DNA from: Microbacterium sp. AG238
Lineage (GTDB): Bacteria; Actinomycetota; Actinomycetes; Actinomycetales; Microbacteriaceae
Length of the DNA stretch: 64,000 bases
Assembly: GCF_003610405.1 (NCBI RefSeq)
Contig: NZ_RAQC01000001.1
Coordinates: 124,001-188,000 of the forward strand
Reading direction: 5' to 3'
Part shown: positions 35,974 through 47,182 of the stretch, piece after piece
Numbering within the stretch: position 1 is the first letter of the stretch
Layout: the number at the start of each line of letters is the position of its first letter
Program-made: the position numbers and the translations under genes
Notes under the pieces: generated by a model
Told to the model about the DNA's origin: nothing
The model's input: the letters and a program-made list of their open reading frames with translations, nothing else
Databases searched by the model: none

Positions 35974-36349
35974 CCGATCTCGACGCCCTGAAGTACACCG
36001 CCGAGCACGAGTGGGTCGACCTCTCGGGCACGACCGCGACCGTCGGCATCACCGACTACGCCGCCGAGAAGCTGGGCGACGTCGTGTTCGTCGACCTCCC
36101 CGCCGTGGGAACCCGTGTGACCGCCGACGCCGTGTGCGGCGAGATCGAGTCGACGAAGTCGGTCGGCGAGCTCTACGCACCGCTGAGCGGGACCGTCGTC
36201 GAGATCAACGAGGCCGTCGTGGACGACCCGTCGCTCGTCAACGCCGGGCCGTTCGGTGAGGGGTGGCTCGTGCGCATCGAGATCGATCCCGCGGACGCCG
36301 AAGCATTGCTCGACCGCGCCGCCTACGTCGAGCTCACCGGCGGAGACCG

Positions 36350-36353
<4 letters not shown>
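35970..36353 (+). CDS. gcvH: Glycine cleavage system H protein
   Basis: 127 residues. Carries the lipoyl arm that shuttles aminomethyl groups between P, T and L proteins. The lipoylated lysine is in [14 protein letters not shown] (Lys 63), and the start TAEHEWVD is canonical. Four-base overlaps with gcvT and gcvP (ATGA each) imply balanced co-translation. The L protein (dihydrolipoyl dehydrogenase) and lipoyl attachment enzymes are not in this window. Confidence 0.97.
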
Positions 36354-39229
<2,876 letters not shown>

Positions 39230-39244
39230 CGCCGGGCCGCTTCG

Positions 39245-39312
39245 CGAGAGCGCACCGTTTCGCCGAGCACGTACCCTCCGAGGTGCGTGCTCGGCGGGAC
39301 GGTGCGTTCTCG
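39245..39312. terminator. Long hairpin between gcvP and the CPBP gene
   Basis: Inner perfect 11-base-pair stem (CGCCGAGCACG with CGTGCTCGGCG) extended outward by about 14 further pairs with a few mismatches; loop about 14 bases. Placed between convergent genes. Confidence 0.75.
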
Positions 39313-39338
39313 TCGGGCTCGGGGTCAGGGTGCGGGGC

Positions 39339-40094
39339 TCAGAAGAGACCGGGCCACCACGATGCGGCCAGCGGATAGCCGATGAAGGCGACGAGGTCGA
39401 TCACGACGTGGGCGACCACGAGCGGCATCACCCGGCCCCAGCGGTGGTACACCCATCCGAAGACCACGCCCATCGCGATGTTGCCGAAGATCGGACCGAT
39501 GCCCTGGTACGCGTGGTACAGGCCGCGCAGCGCCGCCGTCGACAGAATGATCGCCCACGTGCTCCAGCCGAGCCGCCGCAGCCGGTCGAACAGATACCCG
39601 ATGAAGATGACCTCTTCCGTGAGGCCCGCGCGCAACGCGGCGAGGGCGAGGAGGAGGACGGCCGTCCACCCGCCGTCGAGCGGAGCCGCGCCGACCTGGA
39701 CGGTGATGCCGAGCGCGCGCCCGAGGGCGTAGAGGCCGAGGCCGGGAACGCCGATGAGGGCGACGAGCAGGATGCCGGCGCCGGCATCCCTCCCGAACAT
39801 CCGGAAGTCCAGGCCGATGCGGCGCAGCGCCGACCGGCCCGGCTCCCAGAGGAAGTAGATCGCCAGCGCCACCGGGGCCAGGTTGAACAGATTCGAGAAG
39901 ACCTGCGAGACCACTGACCAGGCATCCGCCGTCGCGGCGCCCGGGTTGAGCGAGGTCGACTGGTCGCCCAGGCTCACCTCGCTCGTCACGGCCTGCAGGA
40001 ACGACAGCACCGAGAAGAAGGCCGAACGGCCCACGGAGACCGCCAGGACGAGGGCGATCTCCCACCAGAGCCGACTCCGCGACACGTGCGTCAT
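39339..40094 (-). CDS. CPBP-family intramembrane metalloprotease-like protein
   Basis: 251 residues with about seven transmembrane helices. Abi/CaaX motif 1 appears as LTEEVIFIGYLFDRL, where the usual EExxxR Arg is Ile; motif 2 is LRGLYHAYQGIGPIFGN with the His, and motif 3 is VAHVVIDL. The family cleaves or modifies membrane-bound substrates, and in Firmicutes some members give bacteriocin immunity. The missing Arg leaves the proteolytic activity open. It is the last gene of the M24-M20-Lrp operon, 39 bases after the regulator. Confidence 0.85.
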   Translation of the reverse strand: MTHVSRSRLWWEIALVLAVSVGRSAFFSVLSFLQAVTSEVSLGDQSTSLNPGAATADAWSVVSQVFSNLFNLAPVALAIYFLWEPGRSALRRIGLDFRMFGRDAGAGILLVALIGVPGLGLYALGRALGITVQVGAAPLDGGWTAVLLLALAALRAGLTEEVIFIGYLFDRLRRLGWSTWAIILSTAALRGLYHAYQGIGPIFGNIAMGVVFGWVYHRWGRVMPLVVAHVVIDLVAFIGYPLAASWWPGLF

Positions 40095-40133
40095 TGTTCC
40101 TCCCCGGTCGATGTTAGGCCCGGGGGTGGGGCG

Positions 40134-40682
40134 TCACGGGCGGCGCCGTTTGCGCGCGGGAGTCTCGGTCGCCAGCACGTGCTGCAGCGGTTCGGGATCG
40201 GCGAGACGGCCGATGGCGAGCATGGTCTCGACGCGGTCGATCCCCGGGATGGGCCAGACCTCTTCGACGAGCAGCCGCTGCAAGTCGGCATGGTCCCGCA
40301 CGCGGAACCGCGCCATGAGGTCGTACCCGGCGGCCAGCACGATGACCTCGGTCATCGCGTCGATCGCCTTCAGCGCGCTCAGGACCGTGGCGGCGTCTGC
40401 GTCGCCTGTCAGGCGCAGCGGCATCACCACGAGCATCGGGTAGCCCAGTGCCGCCCAGTCGAGTTCGATCGTGTGTCGCCGGATGACGTGACCTCGCTCC
40501 ATGCGGGCGATCCGCTCGGCGACGGCCGGGGCCGACATTCCCACCTCCGCCGCGATGCTGCGCATCGACGCCCGTGCGTCCTCGTGAAGGCGATGGAGGA
40601 TGCGCCGGTCGATGTCGTCGATCTCGAGCACGTCGCGTTCGGGCTCGAGCAGAGAGCGCAGTCGCGCTGGGTCGGTCGTCAT
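40134..40682 (-). CDS. Lrp/AsnC-family transcriptional regulator
   Basis: 182 residues. An N-terminal helix-turn-helix (DDIDRRILHRLHEDARASMR, with SAPAVAERIARMERGHVI as recognition region) and a C-terminal RAM ligand-binding domain (PMLVVMPLRLTGDADAATVL onward). Such regulators sense amino acids and form octamers. The start overlaps the M20 peptidase stop by four bases (ATGA), so regulator and peptidase are co-expressed. Control of the peptidases or the nearby peptide transporters is an inference from position. Confidence 0.93.
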   Translation of the reverse strand: MTTDPARLRSLLEPERDVLEIDDIDRRILHRLHEDARASMRSIAAEVGMSAPAVAERIARMERGHVIRRHTIELDWAALGYPMLVVMPLRLTGDADAATVLSALKAIDAMTEVIVLAAGYDLMARFRVRDHADLQRLLVEEVWPIPGIDRVETMLAIGRLADPEPLQHVLATETPARKRRRP

Positions 40683-42043
40683 GCCCCTCCCCGGGCGGTG
40701 TCGGCGAAGCCGCTTCGTTCGAGCTCTCGGAAGACGTCGAGCGTGAACTGCACGTGATCGAGAAAATCCTCGACGTAGCCGTGCTCATCGTAGCCGTGCA
40801 TGTTTCCGGCGGGTCGCAGGGTGCCGGTGGGGGAGATGATCGGCGCGCCGAGGTGCTCGAGGAACAGTGCCCCGGGTCCTGCCCCGGTCATCACGTCGTA
40901 GACGACCGCCTCCGCGCCGAACGCGCGTCCGGCGGCGCGCACGACGGCTTCGCCGAAGGCCGATTGCACGGGCGAGTAGGCGGGCGCGAGCGCGCGGATC
41001 ACGGAGACCGCGACATCCGGATGCCGTTCCGCGAGGTGCGTCCGCACGGCGGCCACCACGCGCTCGGGCCGCATCCCCGGGACGAGCCCGAAGCGCACGC
41101 GAGCCGTCGCCGACGCCGGGATGCTCTGACGCACTCCGTCATCGAGGTCGAAGCCCGAGAGGCTCATCGAGGGTTCGAACACGAAACGCGTCGAGAGCTG
41201 CGAGTCTGTGCCGGGAAGGTACGGCGAGACTCCGTCGCGCGCGATCGACGGTCCGGGCAGTGTGATGTCGGCGGTGCGGCGACGTGCCCGCTCGTCGGGG
41301 ACGAGGGCGTCATCGCGCACGCCGGCGACGGCGATCCGGCCGTCTTCGGTGCGCATCGACGAGATGGCCGCCATCAGCTCGAGCGGTGCGGACCGCAGGA
41401 TCGACGAGTACGAGGGATGCTGTGCCGAGGCGAGGATGTCGAGAGAGAGCTCGATCTCGAGCGAGCCGCGGCACCCGAAGCCGACGGCGGGGCGGCCGTC
41501 CTCCTCGCGCAGGTAGCTCTCCCACAGGCACGCATCTGCTCGGAGCTCTGCCGCGTGCGCGGCGAGTACCTCTCCGAGGCCCGGGCTGCCGATCTCTTCG
41601 CACGGGTCGGCGAGATAGATGACCCCGAAGGGTGTGCGTCCGTCGTGCTCGTCGATCCAGAGGCGCAGCGAGGCAAGACGCCCGGCGACGTCTGCTTTGT
41701 CGTCGCACGCGCCGCGCGCGTACATCGCGCCGTCTCGGATCTCGGCGGCGTAGGGCGGAGACGACCAGCGCGACGGGTCGCCCTCGGGCTGCACGTCGTA
41801 GTGGTTGTACAGCAGCAGCGATGCGTCACTGGCTCCGGCGCGGAAGCCGACGACGACGGGGCCGTAGTCGGGGATCTCGTAGCGCACGACGCGGTCCATC
41901 AGCGGAGCGAGTCGTTCCTCGATCCAGTCCGCCGCCGCCGCGATGGCATCCAGGCGACCGGCGACCGTGGGGAACCGGCACACCTCCTGCCAGCTCGCGA
42001 CGATGGTGTCGGCGGCCTCGTCGATCCGCGGGTCGCGACCCAT
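40679..42043 (-). CDS. M20-family metallopeptidase (dipeptidase type)
   Basis: 454 residues. Two-zinc peptidase with ligands in LYNHYDVQPEGDP (His, then Asp), GACDDKADV (bridging Asp), PCEEIGSPGL (catalytic Glu pair) and PAGNMHGYDEHG (C-terminal His). The dimerisation domain occupies about 190-310. It hydrolyses dipeptides or N-acylated amino acids. ATG 42043 lies two bases after the M24 stop, with GAGG nine bases upstream. It functions plausibly after peptide import by the ABC systems at 43.6-55.8 kb. Confidence 0.93.
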   Translation of the reverse strand: MGRDPRIDEAADTIVASWQEVCRFPTVAGRLDAIAAAADWIEERLAPLMDRVVRYEIPDYGPVVVGFRAGASDASLLLYNHYDVQPEGDPSRWSSPPYAAEIRDGAMYARGACDDKADVAGRLASLRLWIDEHDGRTPFGVIYLADPCEEIGSPGLGEVLAAHAAELRADACLWESYLREEDGRPAVGFGCRGSLEIELSLDILASAQHPSYSSILRSAPLELMAAISSMRTEDGRIAVAGVRDDALVPDERARRRTADITLPGPSIARDGVSPYLPGTDSQLSTRFVFEPSMSLSGFDLDDGVRQSIPASATARVRFGLVPGMRPERVVAAVRTHLAERHPDVAVSVIRALAPAYSPVQSAFGEAVVRAAGRAFGAEAVVYDVMTGAGPGALFLEHLGAPIISPTGTLRPAGNMHGYDEHGYVEDFLDHVQFTLDVFRELERSGFADTARGGA

Positions 42044-42045
42044 CG

Positions 42046-43206
42046 TCACTTGCCTCGGGGCAACGACACCGGAACGAGGTCGTAGGGGTAGTCCGAGATG
42101 AGCTCGTAGCCGTCCTCGGTCACGAGCACGATGTCCTCCAGGCGAACGCCGCCGAAGCCCTGCCGATAGCAGCCCGGCTCGATGGCGATGACGTCGCCGG
42201 CGACGAGGACCGCATCGTTCTGGTTGAGGCTCGGTGGCTCGTGGACCTCGAGCCCCACGCCGTGCCCGAGCGAATGGAAGTAGCCCTCGTCGAGCACCTC
42301 GCCGGGCTTCTTGGTCAGTTGGGTGGGCTGGCCCGCGGCTTCGATCGGCTCGCACGAGATGCGGTGGAGCTCGGCCACCGGCAGACCGGGGCGGATCGCG
42401 GCCAGCGTCGCGTCGAACGACTTCTTGACGATGTCGTAGTAGAACGCGAGCTCGTCGTCGATGTCGCCCTTGACGAACGTGCGGGTCATGTCGGAGTTGC
42501 CGCCCGAGGCGATGTCGCGCGGGCAGATGTCGACGGTCACGGGCTCGCCCTCGAAGATCTGTCCTGACCCCGCGTGGTGGCCGATGCAGGTCTGCGCGCC
42601 GTGGGCGACGATCATGCCGGCGTCTTCGCACCCGTTGCGCAGGAAGACCGAGCGGATGCGGTCCTTGAGGTCCTCGCACGTGAGCGGCACACCGTCGAGC
42701 ATGAGCCCGCCGTCTGCTGCGACCGTCGAGCGGTGCATCGCGTCGGCGACGAGCGAGACACCCGCTTCCGCGGCCACCTGCGCACGGCGGATGCCGGCGA
42801 GCTCGTGCGGAGTCTTCACGCGCCGACGCTGGACGAAGAGGTCGCGGTCGACACGCACGTCGATGCCGTTGGCGCGCAGGTGGTCGGCGACCTCGAGCGG
42901 GAAGGTGGGCGGCACGGCGGCGCCGGTCACGCCCAGACGGCGGCAGGCGGCGACCAGGGTGGAGAGCTCGGCGAGGTCGGGGTCTTGGCCGGCCGCACGG
43001 AACTCGTCGAAGCCGAGCTCATCGAGCGGGAAGACCGTCATGCCCGGGACGTCGCGCATGCGTGCCGCTTCGAGCGACTTGATCGCCACGTGCGGCGCTC
43101 CCGCGATCTCGATGTAGAGGAACGGGTCGTGCACGTCGTGGGGGATGACGTGGCGCATGTCGGCTGCCAGCGTGCTCGCGTAGATGAGGATGGCGTCGTC
43201 CACCAC
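42046..43206 (-). CDS. M24-family aminopeptidase (Xaa-Pro type)
   Basis: 386 residues from GTG 43206 (43203 is also possible; AAGGAGAG lies about six bases upstream). The creatinase N-terminal domain (about 1-150) is followed by the pita-bread metallopeptidase domain. Five metal ligands are visible: VTVDICPRD and SDMTRTF (Asp, Asp), HSLGHGVGLEVHE (His), AIEPGCY (Glu) and VRLED (Glu). It removes N-terminal residues ahead of proline. First gene of the peptidase-Lrp operon, divergent from the first peptide-binding lipoprotein gene. Confidence 0.92.
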   Translation of the reverse strand: MVDDAILIYASTLAADMRHVIPHDVHDPFLYIEIAGAPHVAIKSLEAARMRDVPGMTVFPLDELGFDEFRAAGQDPDLAELSTLVAACRRLGVTGAAVPPTFPLEVADHLRANGIDVRVDRDLFVQRRRVKTPHELAGIRRAQVAAEAGVSLVADAMHRSTVAADGGLMLDGVPLTCEDLKDRIRSVFLRNGCEDAGMIVAHGAQTCIGHHAGSGQIFEGEPVTVDICPRDIASGGNSDMTRTFVKGDIDDELAFYYDIVKKSFDATLAAIRPGLPVAELHRISCEPIEAAGQPTQLTKKPGEVLDEGYFHSLGHGVGLEVHEPPSLNQNDAVLVAGDVIAIEPGCYRQGFGGVRLEDIVLVTEDGYELISDYPYDLVPVSLPRGK

Positions 43207-43584
43207 AGCGGCTCTCCTTGGATCGGGTGTCCCGCCGAGTGCGAGACCGAGATGTCCCGACTTTACATCAGAGCTGTTACCGAACAGATTCACCTTGCTA
43301 TCGAAGGTACGCAATTCCTCTCGCCATACTTAGTAAGCCCCCTCCTGGGCTGTGTCGGAGCGGTCTCGGTGCCCCGGATGACGCACCGCGCAGGCATCGA
43401 CACGCAGCCGACGCAGGATGACAACCCCGCCGCCGCGATTGTTGCCGACATGTAACGGTTTGGGCCTGGATGCGGTCACAGGGGCGGCTCGCGCTTATCG
43501 TCGGGGGTATATCCCGTGCTCCGGACACCGGTGTGTCTTCACCACCGTCCACCGTGAGCGCGTACCCGTCACCCAGGAGGAAAC
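43207..43584. other. Divergent regulatory region between peptidase operon and peptide ABC operon
   Basis: 378 bases without a gene. It is locally AT-richer around 43260-43340, as expected for promoters on both strands, but no confident -35/-10 pair was picked. AGGAGG sits seven bases before the lipoprotein ATG. An Lrp-type operator could be here; no clear palindrome stands out. Confidence 0.5.
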
Positions 43585-45195
43585 ATGTCGAGACGACGTT
43601 GGGGAGTCGGCGCGATCGCGCTGGTGTCCGCCGTCACGCTCACGCTGGCCGGTTGCTCGGCCGGCGGCGACAGCAACACGGGCGGGGGCTCCAACGCCTC
43701 CGCGATCATCACCACGAACGGCACCGAGCCGCAGAACCCGCTGCTGACCTTCGGCACCACCGAGACCGGCGGTGGCCGCATCCTCACCTCGATGTACGCG
43801 GGTCTGGTCAGCTACAAGGCGGACGGCACGATCGAGAACGAGGTCGCTTCCTCGATCGAAAGCGACGACAACGTGGTGTGGACCATCACCGTCGCCGACG
43901 GCTGGAAGTTCAGCAACGGTGAGGAGATCACCGCGAAGACCTTCGTCGACACCTGGACCGCCGGCGCGCAGGACGAGAACGGCGCGTACTGGTTCTACAC
44001 GATCGAGGGTGCGTCCGACGACGGCAGCACCGCCCCGACGGGCCTCGCGGTCGTCGATGACATGACCTTCACGGTCACGCTCAAGGCTCCCGACGCCGAC
44101 TTCCCGCTGCGTCTCGGCTACACGGCTTACATGCCGCTGCCGTCCGTCGCTTTCGAAGACCTCGAGGCGTTCGGCGAGAACCCGGTCGGCAACGGCCCGT
44201 ACATGCTCGACGGCGAGGGCGCCTGGCGCCACAACGAGGGCATCAACCTCGTTCCGAACCCCGACTACAAGGGTGTGCGCGAGGTCAAGAACGACGGTCT
44301 GAACATCGTCTTCTACACCTCTCTCGAGTCGGCTTACGCCGACGCGCAGGGCGGCAACCTCGACGTGCTCGACACCGTTCCCGACACCGCGTTCGCGACC
44401 TACGAGACGGACTTCCCGGAGCGTTCGGTCAACCAGCCCGCCGCGATCTTCCAGGGCTTCAACATCCCCTTCTACCTGCCGAACTTCGGCAACGACGAAG
44501 AGGGTCAGCTCCGTCGCGCCGCCATCTCGATGGCGATCAACCGGGAAGAGATCACCGACACGATCTTCCAGGGCACGCGCACGCCGGCCACCGACTTCAC
44601 GTCGCCGGTCGTCGAGGGCTGGAGCGACGACCTGCCGGGCTCCGAGGTTCTCGAGTACAACCCCGAAGAGGCGAAGGCGAAGTGGGCCGAGGCCGAGGCG
44701 ATCAGCCCGTACGCCGGACCGTTCACCATCACGTACAACTCCGATGGCGGCCACCAGGCTTGGGTGGATGCTGTCGCGAACAGCATCGCCAACACGCTCG
44801 GTATCGAGGCGGTTGGTTCACCGCAGCCGACGTTCGCCGCTGCGCTCGACCTGCGCACGTCCGGCACCCTCACCGGCGCCACCCGCGCCGGATGGCAGGC
44901 CGACTACCCGTCGCAGGGTAACTTCCTGTCGGCGCAGTACAGCACCGGCGCGAGCTCGAACTACGAGGGCTACACCAACCCCGAGTTCGACCAGCTGCTG
45001 ACGCAGGCCGCATCGGCTCCGTCCATCGAGGACGCGGCCGGCCTGTACGAGCAGGCTCAGGAGATCCTGATGCGCGATCTGCCCAGCGTTCCGCTGTGGT
45101 ACCAGAACGCCGTCGGTGTCTGGGGCGAGGGCGTCGACAACGTCGTCTTCGGCTGGGACTCGGTGCCGCTGTACAACCAGGTCACCAAGGGCTGA
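43585..45195 (+). CDS. Peptide ABC transporter substrate-binding lipoprotein (family 5)
   Basis: 536 residues. A lipoprotein signal peptide (RRR, hydrophobic core, LTLAGC with lipid Cys 24) leads to a SBP_bac_5 domain of the OppA/DppA type. Typical blocks are EPQNPLLTFGT, WTITVADGWKFSNGEEITA, NGPYMLDGEG and the C-terminal MRDLPSVPLWYQNAVGVW. It captures oligopeptides outside the membrane and hands them to the permeases. GGAGGAA lies four bases before ATG. A hairpin separates it from the permease gene, probably favouring higher expression of the binding protein. Confidence 0.94.
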   Translation: MSRRRWGVGAIALVSAVTLTLAGCSAGGDSNTGGGSNASAIITTNGTEPQNPLLTFGTTETGGGRILTSMYAGLVSYKADGTIENEVASSIESDDNVVWTITVADGWKFSNGEEITAKTFVDTWTAGAQDENGAYWFYTIEGASDDGSTAPTGLAVVDDMTFTVTLKAPDADFPLRLGYTAYMPLPSVAFEDLEAFGENPVGNGPYMLDGEGAWRHNEGINLVPNPDYKGVREVKNDGLNIVFYTSLESAYADAQGGNLDVLDTVPDTAFATYETDFPERSVNQPAAIFQGFNIPFYLPNFGNDEEGQLRRAAISMAINREEITDTIFQGTRTPATDFTSPVVEGWSDDLPGSEVLEYNPEEAKAKWAEAEAISPYAGPFTITYNSDGGHQAWVDAVANSIANTLGIEAVGSPQPTFAAALDLRTSGTLTGATRAGWQADYPSQGNFLSAQYSTGASSNYEGYTNPEFDQLLTQAASAPSIEDAAGLYEQAQEILMRDLPSVPLWYQNAVGVWGEGVDNVVFGWDSVPLYNQVTKG

Positions 45196-45220
45196 GTTCG
45201 GCTCCAGGCGATCATCGAGT

Positions 45221-45256
45221 ACGGTGTCCGGGGCGCATTCGCGTCCCGGACACCGT
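45221..45256 (+). terminator. Intercistronic hairpin after binding-protein gene
   Basis: Perfect 12-base-pair stem (ACGGTGTCCGGG with CCCGGACACCGT) and a 12-base loop. Likely a partial terminator or a 3'-end stabiliser of the lipoprotein mRNA within the operon. Confidence 0.75.
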
Positions 45257-45312
45257 GCTGACCGGGGCCCATTCGCCCTCACTACCCGAACCCATTTAGG
45301 AACTATTCGTCG

Positions 45313-46242
45313 ATGCTCTGGTTCATCGGTCGACGGCTGCTGCAGCTGATCCCCGTCTTCTTCGGGGCGACCCTTCTCATCTACGCCCTCGTCTTCCTCT
45401 TGCCGGGAGACCCGATCGCCGCCCTGTACGGCGAGCGTCAACCGTCTCCCGCCGTCATCGAGGCGGTGAGGGCGCAGTACAACCTCGACAAGCCGTTCAT
45501 CGTGCAGTACTTCCTGTACATCGGGGCGCTGCTGCAGGGCGACTGGGGCACGACGTTCTCGGGCCGTCCCGTCATCGACGTGATGGCTCAGGCGTTCCCG
45601 ATCACGCTGCGACTGGCGGTCCTCGCCCTCGCGATCGAAGCGGTCTTCGGCATCGTCGTCGGTCTCATCGCGGGCCTGCGCAAGGGCAAGCTCTTCGACG
45701 CCACCGCCCTGGTCGTCAGCCTGCTCCTCATCTCTGTGCCGACCTTCGTCATCGGCTTCGTTTTGCAGTACGTCCTCGGCATCCAACTCGGGTGGTTCCG
45801 CACCACCGTCAGTGCGGGTGCGCCCTGGAACGAGCTCCTCCTGCCGGCGATCGTGCTCGCGACGGTCTCGTTCGCCTACATCGTCCGGCTCACCCGCTCA
45901 TCGGTCGCCGAGAATCTCTCCGCCGACTTCGTCCGCACGGCGACGGCGAAAGGCCTCAGCCGCCCGCGCGTCGTCACGGTGCACGTGCTCCGCAACTCGC
46001 TCGTTCCGGTCGTGACCTACCTCGGCGTCGATCTCGGATCGCTCATGGTCGGGGCGATCGTCACCGAGAGCATCTTCAACATCAACGGCGTCGGCGGCAC
46101 GATCTATCGCGCCATCACGATCGGGGAGGGGCCCACCGTCGTGTCCTTCGTCGCCATCATGGTCATCATCATCATGCTGGCGAACCTGCTCGTCGACCTC
46201 CTGTACGCCTGGCTCGACCCGAGGATCCGCTATGCCAAGTAA
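45313..46242 (+). CDS. Peptide ABC transporter permease, OppB/DppB type
   Basis: 309 residues with six transmembrane helices, starting WFIGRRLLQLIPVFFGATLL. The EAA loop that docks on the ATPase reads around DFVRTATAKGLSRPRVVTVHVLRNS. The family ending DPRIRY is present. Partner of the OppC-type permease, whose start it overlaps by 11 bases. ATG 45313 lacks an evident ribosome site but matches the family. Confidence 0.94.
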   Translation: MLWFIGRRLLQLIPVFFGATLLIYALVFLLPGDPIAALYGERQPSPAVIEAVRAQYNLDKPFIVQYFLYIGALLQGDWGTTFSGRPVIDVMAQAFPITLRLAVLALAIEAVFGIVVGLIAGLRKGKLFDATALVVSLLLISVPTFVIGFVLQYVLGIQLGWFRTTVSAGAPWNELLLPAIVLATVSFAYIVRLTRSSVAENLSADFVRTATAKGLSRPRVVTVHVLRNSLVPVVTYLGVDLGSLMVGAIVTESIFNINGVGGTIYRAITIGEGPTVVSFVAIMVIIIMLANLLVDLLYAWLDPRIRYAK

Positions 46243-47182
46243 TCTCCGCCGGAATCAGGAACACTTCGTCGCTCCCGAAGAGGAGACGCCGCTCCAGGCG
46301 ATCGACGCGGTCTCGACCGACGACAAGCCGCGCACCGTCTGGAGCGACGCGTGGCAGTCGATGCGCCGCCGACCCATGTTCTGGGTCTCGGCCGTCCTCA
46401 TCGTGCTGATCCTCTTCGTCGCGATGTTCCCCGGGCTCTTCTCGCCCGTGTCGCCGACCGCGAATTGTCAGCTGGCCGACAGCAACGCCGGGCCGCGTCC
46501 CGGACACATCTTCGGGTTCACCCGTCAGGGCTGCGATGTCTACGCCCGCGTGATCTACGGAACGCAGTCGTCGGTCATGGTCGGCTTCATCGCGACGCTG
46601 ATGGTCACGATCTTCGGCTCCGTCGTCGGCGCCCTCGCCGGGTACTACGGCGGCATCCTCGACGCGATCCTCTCGCGCGTGGCCGACATCTTCTTCGCCA
46701 TCCCCACGGTCCTCGGTGCCATCGTCTTCATGTCGGTCGTCCCCGACCGGACGCCGCTCGTCGTCGCCCTCGTCATCGCCGTGTTCGCGTGGCCTCAGAT
46801 CGCCCGCATCATGCGCGGTGCGGTCCTGACGGCGAAGCAGGCGGACTACGTCGTGGCGTCCATCGCCCTCGGCGTCTCGCGGTGGCGCGTCCTGCTGCGT
46901 CACGTCCTGCCCAACGCGATCGCTCCGGTGATCGCCGTGGCCACCGTCTCGCTCGGCACGTTCATCGTCGCCGAGGCGACCCTGTCGTTCCTCGGCATCG
47001 GCCTGCCCGGCACGGTGATGAGCTGGGGCAACGACATCAACTCCGCGCGTCAGTCGCTCACCACGAGCCCGATGGTGCTGATCTACCCCGCTGCCGCGCT
47101 GTCGGTGACGGTCCTGTCCTTCCTCATGCTGGGCGACGTCGTGCGCGACGCCCTCGACCCGAAGGAGCGTGCCCGCCGATGA
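46232..47182 (+). CDS. Peptide ABC transporter permease, OppC/DppC type
   Basis: 316 residues. A cytoplasmic N-terminal ~60 residues (RRNQEHFVAPEEETPLQ and on), helix 1 at FWVSAVLIVLILFVAMF, an extracytoplasmic segment with two Cys (ANCQLADS, RQGCDVYAR) and a five-helix core. The EAA loop is near ADYVVASIALGVSRWRVLLRH. Ends DPKERARR. Overlaps the ATPase start (ATGA). Confidence 0.94.
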   Translation: MPSNLRRNQEHFVAPEEETPLQAIDAVSTDDKPRTVWSDAWQSMRRRPMFWVSAVLIVLILFVAMFPGLFSPVSPTANCQLADSNAGPRPGHIFGFTRQGCDVYARVIYGTQSSVMVGFIATLMVTIFGSVVGALAGYYGGILDAILSRVADIFFAIPTVLGAIVFMSVVPDRTPLVVALVIAVFAWPQIARIMRGAVLTAKQADYVVASIALGVSRWRVLLRHVLPNAIAPVIAVATVSLGTFIVAEATLSFLGIGLPGTVMSWGNDINSARQSLTTSPMVLIYPAAALSVTVLSFLMLGDVVRDALDPKERARR

